NCBI GenBank assembly: GCA_900312665.1
Contig: ONZQ02000003.1
Coordinates: 2,323,402-2,387,401 of the forward strand
Direction: 5' to 3'
Source of the DNA: Cephalotrichum gorgonifer
Taxonomy: Eukaryota > Ascomycota > Sordariomycetes > Microascales > Microascaceae
DNA: 64,000 nt
A model generated the notes under the pieces. The model made no database searches. It was not told the origin of the DNA and saw only the letters and a program-made list of their open reading frames with translations. Positions 44,254-55,407 of the stretch are shown here, piece by piece (positions within the stretch are counted from its first letter, which is position 1; every line of letters begins with the position of its first letter). The position numbers were made by a program, and so were the translations under genes.

Positions 44254-45428
44254 ATGCAGCCCTTCGCGAGACTCGCCCGCCGCGTCGGGGCGGTCCCACC
44301 CACGGCCTCTCTGTCCAACGTCCAGCGGACGTTCCGCAGCCTCGCGCCGCTGTCGGCGAATGTAGCGCCCGCCGTCGGGTCGAGCGGCCCGCCGCCGCCG
44401 CCGCCCGCGGGGGAGTCGGATGGGTACGATATGGCCAGGAGGCGGAAGAGGCTGAGGCAGATGGAGATGTTGAGGCAGCTGAAGAACATAAAGGAGAATG
44501 GGAGGGGCGCGAAGATGAGGTTCTGGGATGATGTGTCCGTTAGGGAGGTCGACGGTAAGCTAACCCATCCGTCCGTCCTCTCGAATGAGGGTAGACATTT
44601 TACTGTGCCTTCTGCTGGCCTTGGGCTCAATCTTGGGAAACAATGTTCGCTGACCAAAACCGCGCAGACCACCTCCAGGTCTTCCTCGACGACCGGCCCC
44701 TCCGCCACCCGTCCACGAAACAGATCGTCCGCATCCCGGCCTCGAAGCCGCACCTCGCCACCGCGCTGGCCCTCGAGTGGGACGTCCTGACCGCGACGCA
44801 GGACGCGACGAAGAACCACCTCATACCGCTCACGAGCCTCGTCTGCCGCGCGCTTGACATCGAGGCTGAGGGCCCCGCGGGACCCATCAGGCAGTCCGTG
44901 ACCCAGTCGCTGATGCCGTACCTCGACACCGACTCGCTGCTCTGCTGGGCGCCCGAGGGCGACGAGAGGACCGAGACGCTGAGAGAACTGCAGCGGGCGA
45001 CGGCCGACGACGTCATCGGGTTCCTGGTCGGGAGGGTCTGGCCCGGCTCCACGATCGTGCCGGTGCTGGACGGGGCGTCGATCTTCCCCAGGAGCCAGGA
45101 GCCCGGCACGCGCGACGTGGTGCAGGGGTGGGTGAGCGGCTTGTCGTCCTGGGAGCTCGCGGGGCTGGAGAGGGCCGTGCTGGCGGGGAAGAGCGTGCTA
45201 CTCGCCGCGAGGCTCGTGGCGGAGTGGAGCGAGGGTCCCGCGGGCGTGGCGCGGAGCGAGGGCGGTGAGAGGTTCGGCGTCGAGCTGGCGGCGAGGGCGG
45301 CGAGCCTGGAAGTTGCGTTCCAGACGGGGAACTGGGGCGAGGTGGAGGACACGCATGATGTGGAGAAGGAGGACGTGAGGAGGCAGCTTGGGAGCACTGT
45401 GCTGCTCATTGCTGGCGAGGGGAGGTGA
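44254..45428 (+). CDS. ATP12: Atp12, mitochondrial F1-ATPase assembly chaperone
   Basis: Atp12 is a matrix chaperone that binds the F1 alpha subunit during ATP synthase assembly. Exons are 44254-44554 and 44668-45428, giving 353 residues. The N terminus is a mitochondrial presequence (MQPFARLARRVGAV...NVQRTFRSLAPLS). Next come a Pro-rich run and a basic helical linker (RRRKRLRQMEMLRQLKNIKE), then FWDDVSVREVDDHLQVFLDDRPLRHPSTKQIVRIP. The second half contains LALEWDVL, HLIPLTSLVCRALD, TDSLLCW and a C-terminal helical domain (SWELAGLERAVLAGKSVLLAARLV), all typical of the family. The start at 44254 is chosen because it gives the presequence. Confidence 0.94.
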
Positions 45429-47779
45429 TGGGCGGCTGGGCTGAGGGGAGAGAGCTCGGCTTTTTGTATGATACAGGACGGGGGATGTATTACGTGTACT
45501 TGTACCCCGGCATATTGGCGCCATTGTCGACGTTTATTGATAGATCTATAAAGGCATATAAGCGTAGGATGTTTGCTTTTAGCCCGGTGGTCGCCAATGA
45601 TCTCACTTAGGCGGTGATAGCCTCCGTTGTCTGGAGGGAGAGAGGGAAGGACCAAGCGAATGTTCCTTGTGTCCGAATTACCTCCCCCTCCACTCATCCC
45701 CTTCTGTTCCGATAGTAGGTTCACCCCCGCACGGCGGCCCGGGTATTGCTCCCGAGCTATTACGGGGATAAATCATCCGTCGGAGGCGCTGGAAGGGTGG
45801 TTGTGTGTTATGGGGCTTCCGGGCGGGGCATGTGGGGCCGGCCACAGACCCGAGACATTGACCAGGGACCGAAGCTTGAGCGGGCGGGTTCCTCTTATAC
45901 ACCGTGCCTTGACATTGTTGGGGCGGCGGGGGAGGGTTCTCCTCGGAAAGTTAGGTAGGTGAGTTAATAGCCTAGGACATATGCGGGCGTCCGAACTTCA
46001 CCATGGAGTTCTGCTCGCTAGCCAAGTCAAAGAAGAATCATCTAGGCGCTACCTACTCGCAAGCACATCTTAAACGACGTGATAACAGGCCATCTCCCAC
46101 CCGAGAGACAACTCGCACGTTGCAGTACGTAGTTGAGACCGACTATCACGGGGAGAAGGACACCCCCCCCCCACGGCTCCTTTTTCCCGAGACACCGCCG
46201 GACAGGAACGCGGCAGAAGCAAACATATAAGCGCCGCCTCCCCCGCTCTCGGCATCCCGAACCGATTCTACTGCCCGTGACACGGACATATGCCGATCGG
46301 GTCTGTCCTGCGCGGCCGGTGTTTTTTATTATAGCATTATTATTATTACACAAAAAACACTAATAGCTGTATACCACAGATTATATCTCCCGCGCACCTC
46401 CTTGTTTCTCACTTCTTAATTCCCTATCTGCAAAGTCCTTTCCCCTCCTTCCTTTCCCTTCCCTCCTTTTTCTCATGTTCCGCTGTTCCGCCCCTCCCTG
46501 CGCCCGATATTAAGCATATCTAACTAAACCGCACCACCTTCCCGTTTCCCATCGGTTCCCGGTTTTTGTCGAAGTGCCACACGCACCTTACACACCTTCC
46601 TGCCCTAACGGGGGAAACAGGCGAGAGAGCCTAGATTTTAGGCTCTGGGAGGGGACCTATATTTAGCTTTTCGAATAGGTTCGGCCCGGACGATAGCGTG
46701 GGAGAGACAGAAAGTTGGGGTGCGAGATAATACCCCTGCACAATCTAAACCCAGCTTCTATAGTCTATCATTCCTCCCTCCCCCCATTTTCCCTTCTGCC
46801 GCTGCTCGGATCTTTTGTTCTTCCTATCATCCCACCCGATAAGGTAGTTAGAAAAAAGACCCTTTGCATGATGTTCTTTTTCTTCTTTTCCCGCTCTGTC
46901 GGAATGAGGGGACATGCATACAAGTAATGTGCTGAACTTGGGGAGGCCAAGCGCCAAGGACCAAGGGCCAAGCATGGACCCAACACTAAGACCGAATCGA
47001 TCCATTCCCCTCTCTCAGCCCTCAGCTCCCCGTGGCGGAGCAAATTTCCCAGAGCCATTCTCGCCGCACAACATTGGCCCGACCAGTCGGTAAGCATACC
47101 CACTACGTGCGGCCCCGGTTCCCCCGACTCTCCCGGTTCCCTCCCCAGAATCAACACACCCAGTGACACCACCCAATATTATTCCCCCAGTCTCCCAGTT
47201 GAGCCCATCCCCTCCTCCCATGCAGCCGCCTGCCTACCCTACCAATACTTTACGTAGCTTGCGCAATAGAAGACCAGTGCTAATAATCGTATCCGGCATG
47301 CCACCCAGGCCACCTGCCGGTCCCACGCCCCCCCTCTTTCCCGCCTCGTGCATGTCACTTATTGCTTCCAAGCTTTGAAAGTGTGTTCCATTTCAGCCAA
47401 GGCTGCAGGGTTCCCCATTCGAGAAAATGTAGGGCGCAGTGCAAGCCAGTTTAGTCCACTCGCCTCGGCGGAATGAGCAGCAACGAAAGGGCTCTGTTCC
47501 TCTCCACCTTGAAATACCCACCACCTTGAACCTTTCCCATCCCAATCTCCCTCCCAGGCTCGCGACTCGCTCCCCGTCGCCCATCCCCTCCCAACTCATA
47601 CCCTTACCCGTCGAGGTCGCAGCCCAGAACCCCGGATGGATGTATAGAAGAAAAACAACGCTCTTTCGCTGATGCTTCCGTGACCGCCTCAAGCTCTCTA
47701 ATTCCCCAAGCTAGCCGGTCGCGTTTCCTCCTAGGCGCAGCTCCCCCCCAACCTTGTTCTCTTCTCCCGCTTTACAAAA
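45429..47779. other. 2.3 kb intergenic region
   Basis: Lies between ATP12 and the aspartyl protease on the same strand. No recognisable gene was found. A GTACTTGTAC word occurs at about 45496-45505. A short purine-rich imperfect repeat of CCAAG(G) units lies near 46945-46975. From about 47480 on it is pyrimidine-rich protease leader. Confidence 0.5.
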
Positions 47780-49732
47780 ATGTCGCGCTCGCCATTCTCC
47801 TCCGCAGCGGCGGCCCTCGCTGCCGTCGCCGCCGTCCAACACGCGGCAGCCACCATCGCGTCGCTCCCCCGCGCCGTGAAGGGAGACGGGTTCCTCAGCA
47901 TCCCTATCGGCCGCATGGACCGGCCCCGTAACTCCAACGCGCTCGGGCGGCGGAATCCAGTCGAGGCGGACCTCTTCAACATGGATAGCTTCTACACCAT
48001 AGACAGCACGTTCTAACCCCCCCCTTCTTCTTTCCTTCCTCCCTCTTTTCTTAATACTCCTTAATATCACTAACACCGAAAAAAAGTCTCCCTCGGCACC
48101 CCCGCGCAATCCATCTCTGTCCTCCTCGACACCGGCTCCTCCGACCTATGGGTCTCTCCCACCTGCACCCCCATGCCGGGCCTCTCGAGCGTCTCGACCT
48201 GCGACGCCTTCGGCTCCTACGTCCCCTCGCGCTCCCGTTCCGTCCAGGGCCCCGTGGGCCAGGAGGTCATCGAGTACGGCGACCCCACCGAGCCCAGCAC
48301 CCAGACCTCCGTCACGCTGTCCTACTTTGCCGACGACCTCACCATCGCCGGCGCCACCATCAAGAACCAGATCTTCGGCGTCATGACCGAGGGGGAGCAG
48401 CCGGGCATCGCGGGCATCTTCGGGCTCGCGCCCGATCTGAGGGGCTTCGACAAGGGGAAGCCGTACTCGCTCGTACTGAACTCCATGGTCGAAGAGGGGA
48501 TCATCAAGTCGAGAGCCTTCTCGCTAGACCTAAGGCATGCCGAGTCGGAGACTGGCGCCGTGATATACGGCGGTTTGGACGTGAAGAAGTTTGCGGGGAA
48601 GCTGGCCAAGTTCCCGCTGCAGCCCGGTCTCAGCGGTGAAGCGCGGTTTGTCTCCCCCCCCNNNNNNNNNNNNNNNNNNNNCGCGTTGTCCTCCCCCCCC
48701 ACCCCCCCCCCCGGCCCATACCCTTCCTTCCCCCCTCCACCATCTTCTCCTTCATCTGCCTTCACCCTCCCCGCCTCATAAATCGCCGCCACGAAAACCT
48801 CGCTGACACCCAAGGTAAAACAGCCTCGCCGTCTCCCTATCAACAGTCGGAACCACCCGCAGCCGCCGCACAGTCCACCCCGTGCCCCCCGCCTCCGCCG
48901 TCGCAGTCCTCGACTCCGGAACGACCCTCACGCGCCTCTCCCCCAGCCTCGCGCGCCCCATCCTCCAAGAGCTCGGCGCCTCCGTCGACACCGAGGGCTT
49001 CTTCGTCGCCCCCTGCTCCATCCGCCGCACCTCCGCCACCGTCGACTTCGGCTTCGGGACGCCGGGCGAGGATCCCGGCGTGACGCTCCGCGTCCGCGCC
49101 TCAGATTTCGTGCTCGACCTCCCGCACCTCTCCGACCAGAATCTCTGCTACGTAGGCCTGAGGGTCACCGACCACCAGCAGATACTGGGTGATTCCGTCC
49201 TGCGCGGGGGATACTTCGTGTTCGACTGGGACAACGAGGAGGTGCACGTGGCGCCCGCGGCGAACTGCGGGAGCGAGGTCGTAGCTATTGGAACTGGGTC
49301 GGGTGCGGTTCCCAACGTCGAGGGCAAGTGTTCGCTGGATGATAACGGCCCACAGATAACCGACTCTCCGGTAAGATTTCCGTGTCTTTCTTTTCCCTAC
49401 CCCCTCACCCACCCCTTTTTTTTCCCTTTCTAGATGCAAACGCATCAGACGCGGGCCATAGCTAACACGGCGATTAGACCGCGACGATAAATGACGGCTC
49501 ATTGCCAACTGATGCCTTCACTACAACTTACACAATAACGGAATGCCCCGCCTTCGATCGTCAGTGCACCGTCGGCGCGGTCACTACAAAAACCTTCATT
49601 CCCTTAAAAACGGGCGACGCGACGGACAGCAATGATGATGATGATGGAGCTGCATCGGGTCGTGGAGGACTGTTGGACATCTGGTTGGCGCTTGCGACAA
49701 CCGTCGGGGGTGTGTACATGCTGCTCCGGTGA
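47780..49732 (+). CDS. Pepsin-like aspartyl protease, GPI-anchor type (yapsin-like)
   Basis: Proposed exons are 47780-48005, 48087-48645, 48824-49370 and 49478-49732, giving 528 residues. A signal peptide (AAAALAAVAAVQHAAA) and a propeptide precede the protease domain. Catalytic motifs are LLDTGSSDLW (Asp90) and VLDSGTTLTRL (Asp292). QILGDSVLRGGYFVFDWDNEEV is the usual C-terminal landmark. A Ser/Asp-rich stretch and a hydrophobic end (LLDIWLALATTVGGVYMLL) suggest a GPI anchor, placing the enzyme at the cell surface. Intron 1 needs a GC donor (A|GCACGT) to reach the conserved DISLGTP in frame. Intron 2 contains the assembly gap, and its donor GTTTGT is the best guess. The exon borders near the gap are therefore uncertain, but the family assignment is firm. 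Confidence 0.88.
48662..48681. other. Assembly gap (20 N)
   Basis: Twenty undetermined bases sit between poly-C tracts inside the proposed second intron of the aspartyl protease gene. Low-complexity C runs on both sides probably caused the break. True length is unknown. Confidence 0.99.
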
Positions 49733-50449
49733 TAGACGTGCAGACGAGGATGGAATTGGGAAGTATAGACGATCTCTCCTAGATAATGCATAATCAGCTA
49801 GTTCACTCCACATACGGCCGGCGATGTCCATCGACCATAGGCCAGGGATGTACATGTTCACGATGGACGGTGCTTGCGTTGGATCCCCACCAGCTGCGAA
49901 AATGGAACCAGCGATCTATATTATAACTCCTTTGCGCAATAACTCCTCCCTAATATCAAGCCCCATCGCCTGGAGTGGGTCTCAAGAACAGGCCCGGCGC
50001 ATATACGAATTTACCGGGACGAGGAACACCGGGATAATACCAGAGAAGCCGAACTCCGTAAGAACCCGGATAAAATTGATCTCGAACGCCAAACTTGTGG
50101 AAGAACAATCGAAGCCGAAATGAAAACCCAGAGAATAGAAGTACCGTGAGAAGGGCCGAAAACCCGACGCCGAAGACGAAATCCGTGGAGTAACAACCAA
50201 ACCCGAAAGAACCCCTTCGTGAAAGATATATGAAGAGCGGTGAAAAACAAAAATAAAAATAAAAACGCTATAAAATGAACCCAGACAGAACACCGGGAAG
50301 CAGAGACCGGATAACCGCCGGCAACCGAGTCAGAAAACAAAAACTGTAGAGCCATGAGAGAAGCTGAGGCATCGCCTGCAGACTTGTTAGGACAACCGCA
50401 AGCAGGACCACGCAGTAGAAAGAGGACCCAAGGTACCAGGGAAAGCAGC
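49733..50449. other. Convergent intergenic region
   Basis: 3' sides of the aspartyl protease and the AlkB-like gene. It includes an A-rich stretch (about 50220-50280, AAAAATAAAAAT-like). No gene was recognised. Confidence 0.5.
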
Positions 50450-52757
50450 TCAGGTATCGACAGGCTGGAAATCAGGGTCATTGGCTCTCTCGGGAAGGGT
50501 GCCAAGCTCTTTCGAGAGTTCTCGCTCCTCGTCCGTATCGAGCTTGCTCAGATCAATATGTCGGCTCGTAAGGGCGAACCGTCGGTTTCCGTGAGGAATG
50601 ACTCGATGCTATCACTGGTTAGTCGCTATTGAGTTCACTACAGGTGGCGAACGACCATCCCATACTTACCTCGTAGCACCGATGAATTTCGGTTCCGTGC
50701 ATGACTACTATGTCGCCGTGGAGCAGCTGCATGTCTAGCACGGAGCCATTGCTTCGCTTGGTCCGTCCTTTGGCTTTGATCTTGGGCCGGAACGACAGGG
50801 TCGAGGGTGAGCCGAGAGAGACGGTAGCGACGGTTGGGCCCAGAGTATCCTCGCCATCATCATGCCACTATTGTCTCGTAAGCCGGTTGTTGTTCGAGTA
50901 GCAAGAGTGCAGCCCACTTACGTTGATCTTGTTTCCTTCAAAGTAACCCAACCCGAGAAGCTCGTTGAACTCGACGAACTCAAACCCAAGAGAAGGTGCG
51001 ACCTCGACCTTGCCCTCGGCTAGGAGTTGCGTAATGGACATCTTGGCATGCTCGATCACTTTGTGTCCGGCCCATCTCATTCGGAGGAGAGCTCGGAGGA
51101 CAGGGTCTGGAGCGTCGCTAAAGCTCTTGGACCCAACAGAGACGACGTATTTGTATTGGGCGCCGTAGTTTTGAGCAAAGTGGCTCGTCAGCATCTGTTG
51201 CTTCTCTGAATATGCAGTTAGGTACAGGTTCGCGAAGTCACTGGCATCCGATTCAAGCAATCCTACTTACTGCCCTTGAGTCTGACGGGAAGCCGCTTCC
51301 AATCGTCCTTGGCGGCGTGTTCGTGCAGATCTCTGAAGCTATCATCCGGTCCATTCGGCGCCGCCCGCACCTCAGGGGAAGGCCGAAGATGGGCTAGGAC
51401 GCCAACGACACTCTCGGTATCGCAGTTGTCAATGAGGTTAAGAAGCGGGTAGACCGTTACCGCATACCCTCCACACTCGAAATTAGTTGCCATCCCCACC
51501 ATGGCTGGGTGTTGCTCGACCTTGCTGGCCCTACGCGCCTTCCGCCAGATCGAGTCGTTACTGATGTCGGTTATGTTAATGGATCGCATTGAGCACTCCA
51601 GTTTGAATCCACACCCGGGAGTCTCGCAGAACCAACCAGCCCAGTGGCTTCTAGGCGAGCAGCCGAAGCAGCGGGGGCAGCAAATGCCCTGTCCCATGTG
51701 CACCTCCGTACCTGTGTCTCCATCGCCTAGAGTGGGGATGGGAGGAGCGATACTGGGAGGGAATTCTACTCCGGTGTCTGGGTTACTGGTGAGCTTGCCA
51801 GTGTAGGCGGTCCTCTGCTTCAAGAACTCCTCGCTGTACCGGAGGTCGCCGAATTCCACTTCCTCGTCAAAGTCAAAACACTTGGGGCAGTCGTAGTTGA
51901 GGCATGTCCAAGCGTGGGAGAATAACTTCTTGGATGTTTCCTCACACGCTTCACACTTCCGCGAGCCTGCAACAAAGTCGCCTGGCTGAGGTCTAGAAGG
52001 CTCGGGGGCATTGACAGGAGCCCACCAAACAGGGTTAGCGGGATTAGTGACTTCGAGACGCATCTTCCAAAACTTGAATCCGTTCTTGTTCTTCTCGCAC
52101 CAGATGTCGGTGACGAAGTACCAGTCGAGGGCGTTATAAGCGTGGGGTACCTTGGATGGCATCAGGGTGCACGACTCTCCTGTACATGTATTAGTGAACC
52201 AAATTGAGGAGCCTAGAATTTTATTCATAGTGGATGCTCACCAACCACAATCCCGACGTATTGGTTCATCTCTTTGGCATTTATAGCGGACTGGAGCATC
52301 TTGGGCCGCCCCTGGTCACTCTGTCTCTCCCGTTTGTTCGCCCGAGTCCCATCAACAACCACATCGCGGCCTCCACCACTAGAATCAACAGCACTTAGCG
52401 CTCCGTGTCTTCCACAGAATCACTCCAAGGGAAGGGGTCGTACATGTTCATTATTATGACACCACTAGTATCGATCAGGTCCCTCTCCTCGGGGAACCCG
52501 TCCAGCAGGCATCCAAGCAACACCTTGTTCTTCGTATAGTCTCCCGATTGGTACCCCTTGTGCCATGGAAGAGTGCAGTTGAGACTCTGGCGCATCGTGG
52601 CCCATACAGGAGGTGAGCCTCGGCATGCTGGGAGAGTGTGTTCCGCCTCACCATAAGGAGCGGTCGCCGACGATGTCTCCCACCTGTCCGATTTCCTCAG
52701 ACGCTTTATCGGCCGCCCAAGGGTGGAATCGGTCCGCTTTCTTGTTGTGCCGGGCAT
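50450..52757 (-). CDS. AlkB-like 2OG/Fe(II) dioxygenase with Cys clusters
   Basis: Six exons: 52444-52757, 52242-52378, 51271-52179, 50922-51205, 50670-50867 and 50450-50608, giving 666 residues. AlkB-type enzymes oxidatively demethylate nucleic acids or proteins. Iron ligands are His550 and Asp552 in WHDDGED and His615 in YEHRV. Arg624 and Arg630 in the final RRFALTSRHID block fit 2-oxoglutarate binding. GSVLDMQLLHGDIVVMHG is the core strand. Upstream, residues 226-330 carry CEAC, CLNYDCPKC, CCPRCFGC and CETPGCGFKLEC clusters that look like zinc-binding modules. The N terminus is basic (RKRTDSTLGRPIKRLRK), like a nuclear signal. Exon 1 joins exon 2 across a 65-nt intron with a GTACGA donor (52379-52443), giving SGVIIMNIGGGRD. 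A nucleic-acid substrate is inferred, not shown. Confidence 0.85.
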
Positions 52758-55407
52758 TCTAATATATTCCGTCGAATATATGTCCTGCCAAAGACACGTC
52801 AGCTATACTCTTGTGCAATCACACAGAGTACGTCAGAGAGCGGGAGTGTCTGGGGATCATCAACGGAGGATACTTAGGGGTGGAAGCTTCTTGCATGGTG
52901 AATAACGAAGACATTATGAAGGGAGAAGGTGTATATGTGCTCGGTAGTATACTGGGGGACGATTTCAAGTGAGACGAGAAGGGGAACGGACGCAGATGGA
53001 GATGAGGCTCCGTCTTCACCCTGGCCATATTGCTTGAGGTGTATTGGGATGGTGTTATGGTATGTAGAAACCCAAAATTTTGGACAGGCACCACACCCTC
53101 AGCTTACCCCTTGACTATATTGCCGGGAAATGGCCAACCCAAGTATACTAGATAGACAGGTTTAAATTAGTTCATGGTTCATTCCAGTCATCGATGACCA
53201 AGGGGAGGATGGGCATTACTTACCGAAGAAGAAGTAAGAAATGGCAGTTCGAGGTATAATGCCTCGCAATTTGAGTTTGATAGGCTAGCCGAAGAGATCA
53301 ATTGAAAGGCTATTGGGAAGACAGGGTAGGCTAGGAGGTAAAGGGAGATGTGGGCGTTCGAGAGAGATCACGACTGAGACTGTCAGGATCAGGATTAACC
53401 TGCAATAACGGATTTGTTAAGGTAATTCTTGGAGACAGAGGAAGCTGCGAGGCAGGACGTGAATTTCTTTCTTCCTGCTCCGGCTCCCCCGCAGCTTCCT
53501 CATATAAACTTCAAGTGGTTGAACCTGCCTTGCAACTTCCTCTTTGGACCATCAGGGGTGAAATCACATGTTCGTCCTACTCTCCACGTTAACACTCCCC
53601 ATTGCGCCTCCCCATTTTGAGAAGGTTCGAATGGTGGATGCTGTGAGTGTTAGTGGTGGCCTGGCCGCTCCTTCCCAGTTTCTACCGGCTGGTGGGGGAG
53701 GTCGACATGTAACCTGTCAGTCTCTTTTCTCAGTTTGTGATTCTTTTGGAAGCCCATATTTTCATGAAGTCTAGGGAACGGGGAGCATAATGATGTAGAG
53801 GATGATGGTTTCCTTACACTAGGGAATCTAGACGCTCTCTCAGCGCCTTGCAGTCCAGCTGAAATGTGCCATTGCACATCCACATATAATACGGAGCGTC
53901 TGCGATTCAATGGAAATATCTCATTAGTTCCAACCGCATAACCTTGGCCATCCCCATCCTCCCCGTTATGGAGAGGTTCGTAGATGCGGTGGGCCATTTA
54001 AGTGTAAGCCTAGATATCAGGTGTGAAGCGCCGGCCGCAGAAAGGAAAGCCCGGTTTTGGTATATCTGTAGGAATGAAGAGAAAGGGCAGGAGAAATGGC
54101 AAGGGGAAGTAGACTCTGTTATATCGATAGGCAGCTTGGTGGATCAGGATACTATTCTTTTGGTTTGAACATCACATCACGGTACAATGAGGCAGGCTCC
54201 ACTCCATTCAGAGCAGACATGGGAAAGGATTGCCCAAGCAAATCAGGATAATAGCAAACAACAAACCGCAAGCTGGTTTCACTTGCCTTAGAATATACGT
54301 TCTAGTGTATGAGGAGCCCTATGTGGTACTCTTCCCTACAAGAAAGATTCAGCGACATTTTCCTCACCCGTCCGAATACTTGTAGAATTAACACGAAAGG
54401 AGGTGGCCCAGCTTCATGTGCTTGTCAAGTTGCTGGTATTGCCCCCGCACTCCAAGGCCAGCCACGAACCACGTGGGCTGTACTACGTACCTGTCAGAAT
54501 CCTAACTAAGAACAACTGGCTGTCAGATCCTTAAAATATCCCAGGGGCAGACGCCAGGTGTCCGCCCCCTTGCTAAGAGGAGAGAAAACTTGCCAGGCCC
54601 AGAAGCCCCAGTAATAATGGCGATTTATCCCAAGTCCGGGGGCATGGCTCTCTTCGGGTCCTGGCTTCCGAAGTTCGGGATCGGAACGTTGGACACCCCG
54701 AGAGTCCACAGGGATGGTCGCGTGGTATCTCCTCTCCGCTAGGTTCCTCCGCTCGTGCCAACATACAACTTGGGGGCTTTTGGGGTCTGACGTAACGCTA
54801 GTACTCCGATAAGACGACGAACCGCGGAAGCTATTAGCTTGGAAGGTGAAGGTGACGTTCCGATCAGCCTATCAGGAGGCTGCTTCCGCTTTATCGGTAC
54901 ATCGACCGGCATGCGGATGTTGGTGTTATAAGCTACCTGGTTCTGAGCTAATCTTGGTTACCGATTGGCGACCGAGGAACGAACCGAGGCCATGACGGAT
55001 GTGGGGGAAACTGGGGAACTGAGGTCGTATGATTGGTGTTGGGTGTGTGGGGTAATACTGTCCCCCGCTGGTAGCGTCTCCACAGAACACTGGTACTTTG
55101 TGCAAGTACCTGGATCTATTGCCCCTGGACCCGGGACTCAGTCCGTGGCGCAGACGATCTCGTGCAGCATATATCTAGTGGCTGCCCTTTATTTACTTTC
55201 CTCCCACTAGTTACCCTCCATTCCTTGTCGTGTCTTTTGCTTGCTCTAGCTGTGTAACTTGACCGAGGACACTACCTCGTTCGCGACACTCTCACTCCTA
55301 CCGCGCTCTCTCTCGTGCCCTTCCCCACCCTCTCCCCGAGGACTGAAGCTATCCTTCTCTACTGACTACCCGTTGTACGAGTCTCACCCGGAGACAGCAA
55401 CCTTACC
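52758..55407. other. 2.65 kb divergent intergenic region
   Basis: Separates the AlkB-like gene (-) from the acyl-CoA-ligase-like gene (+). Short frames here show no domain motifs. No RNA gene was recognised. The last ~200 bases are pyrimidine-rich leader. Confidence 0.5.

Noticed and set aside
44627..45724. 365-codon minus-strand frame opposite ATP12
   Set aside because: Ser/Thr/Leu-rich antisense shadow of the GC-biased ATP12 exon. It has no recognisable domain.
48646..48823. Assembly gap as a true disruption of the protease gene
   Set aside because: The gap sits in a proposed intron with usable donor, branch point and acceptor, and the flanking exons read in frame. It is a sequencing gap in a poly-C tract rather than a biological break.
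52379..52443. Apparent frameshift between the first open frame and the rest of the AlkB-like gene
   Set aside because: A 65-nt intron with a GTACGA donor and a TTCTAG acceptor joins the frames and gives a natural IIMNIGGGRD sequence. A pseudogene or sequencing error is not needed.
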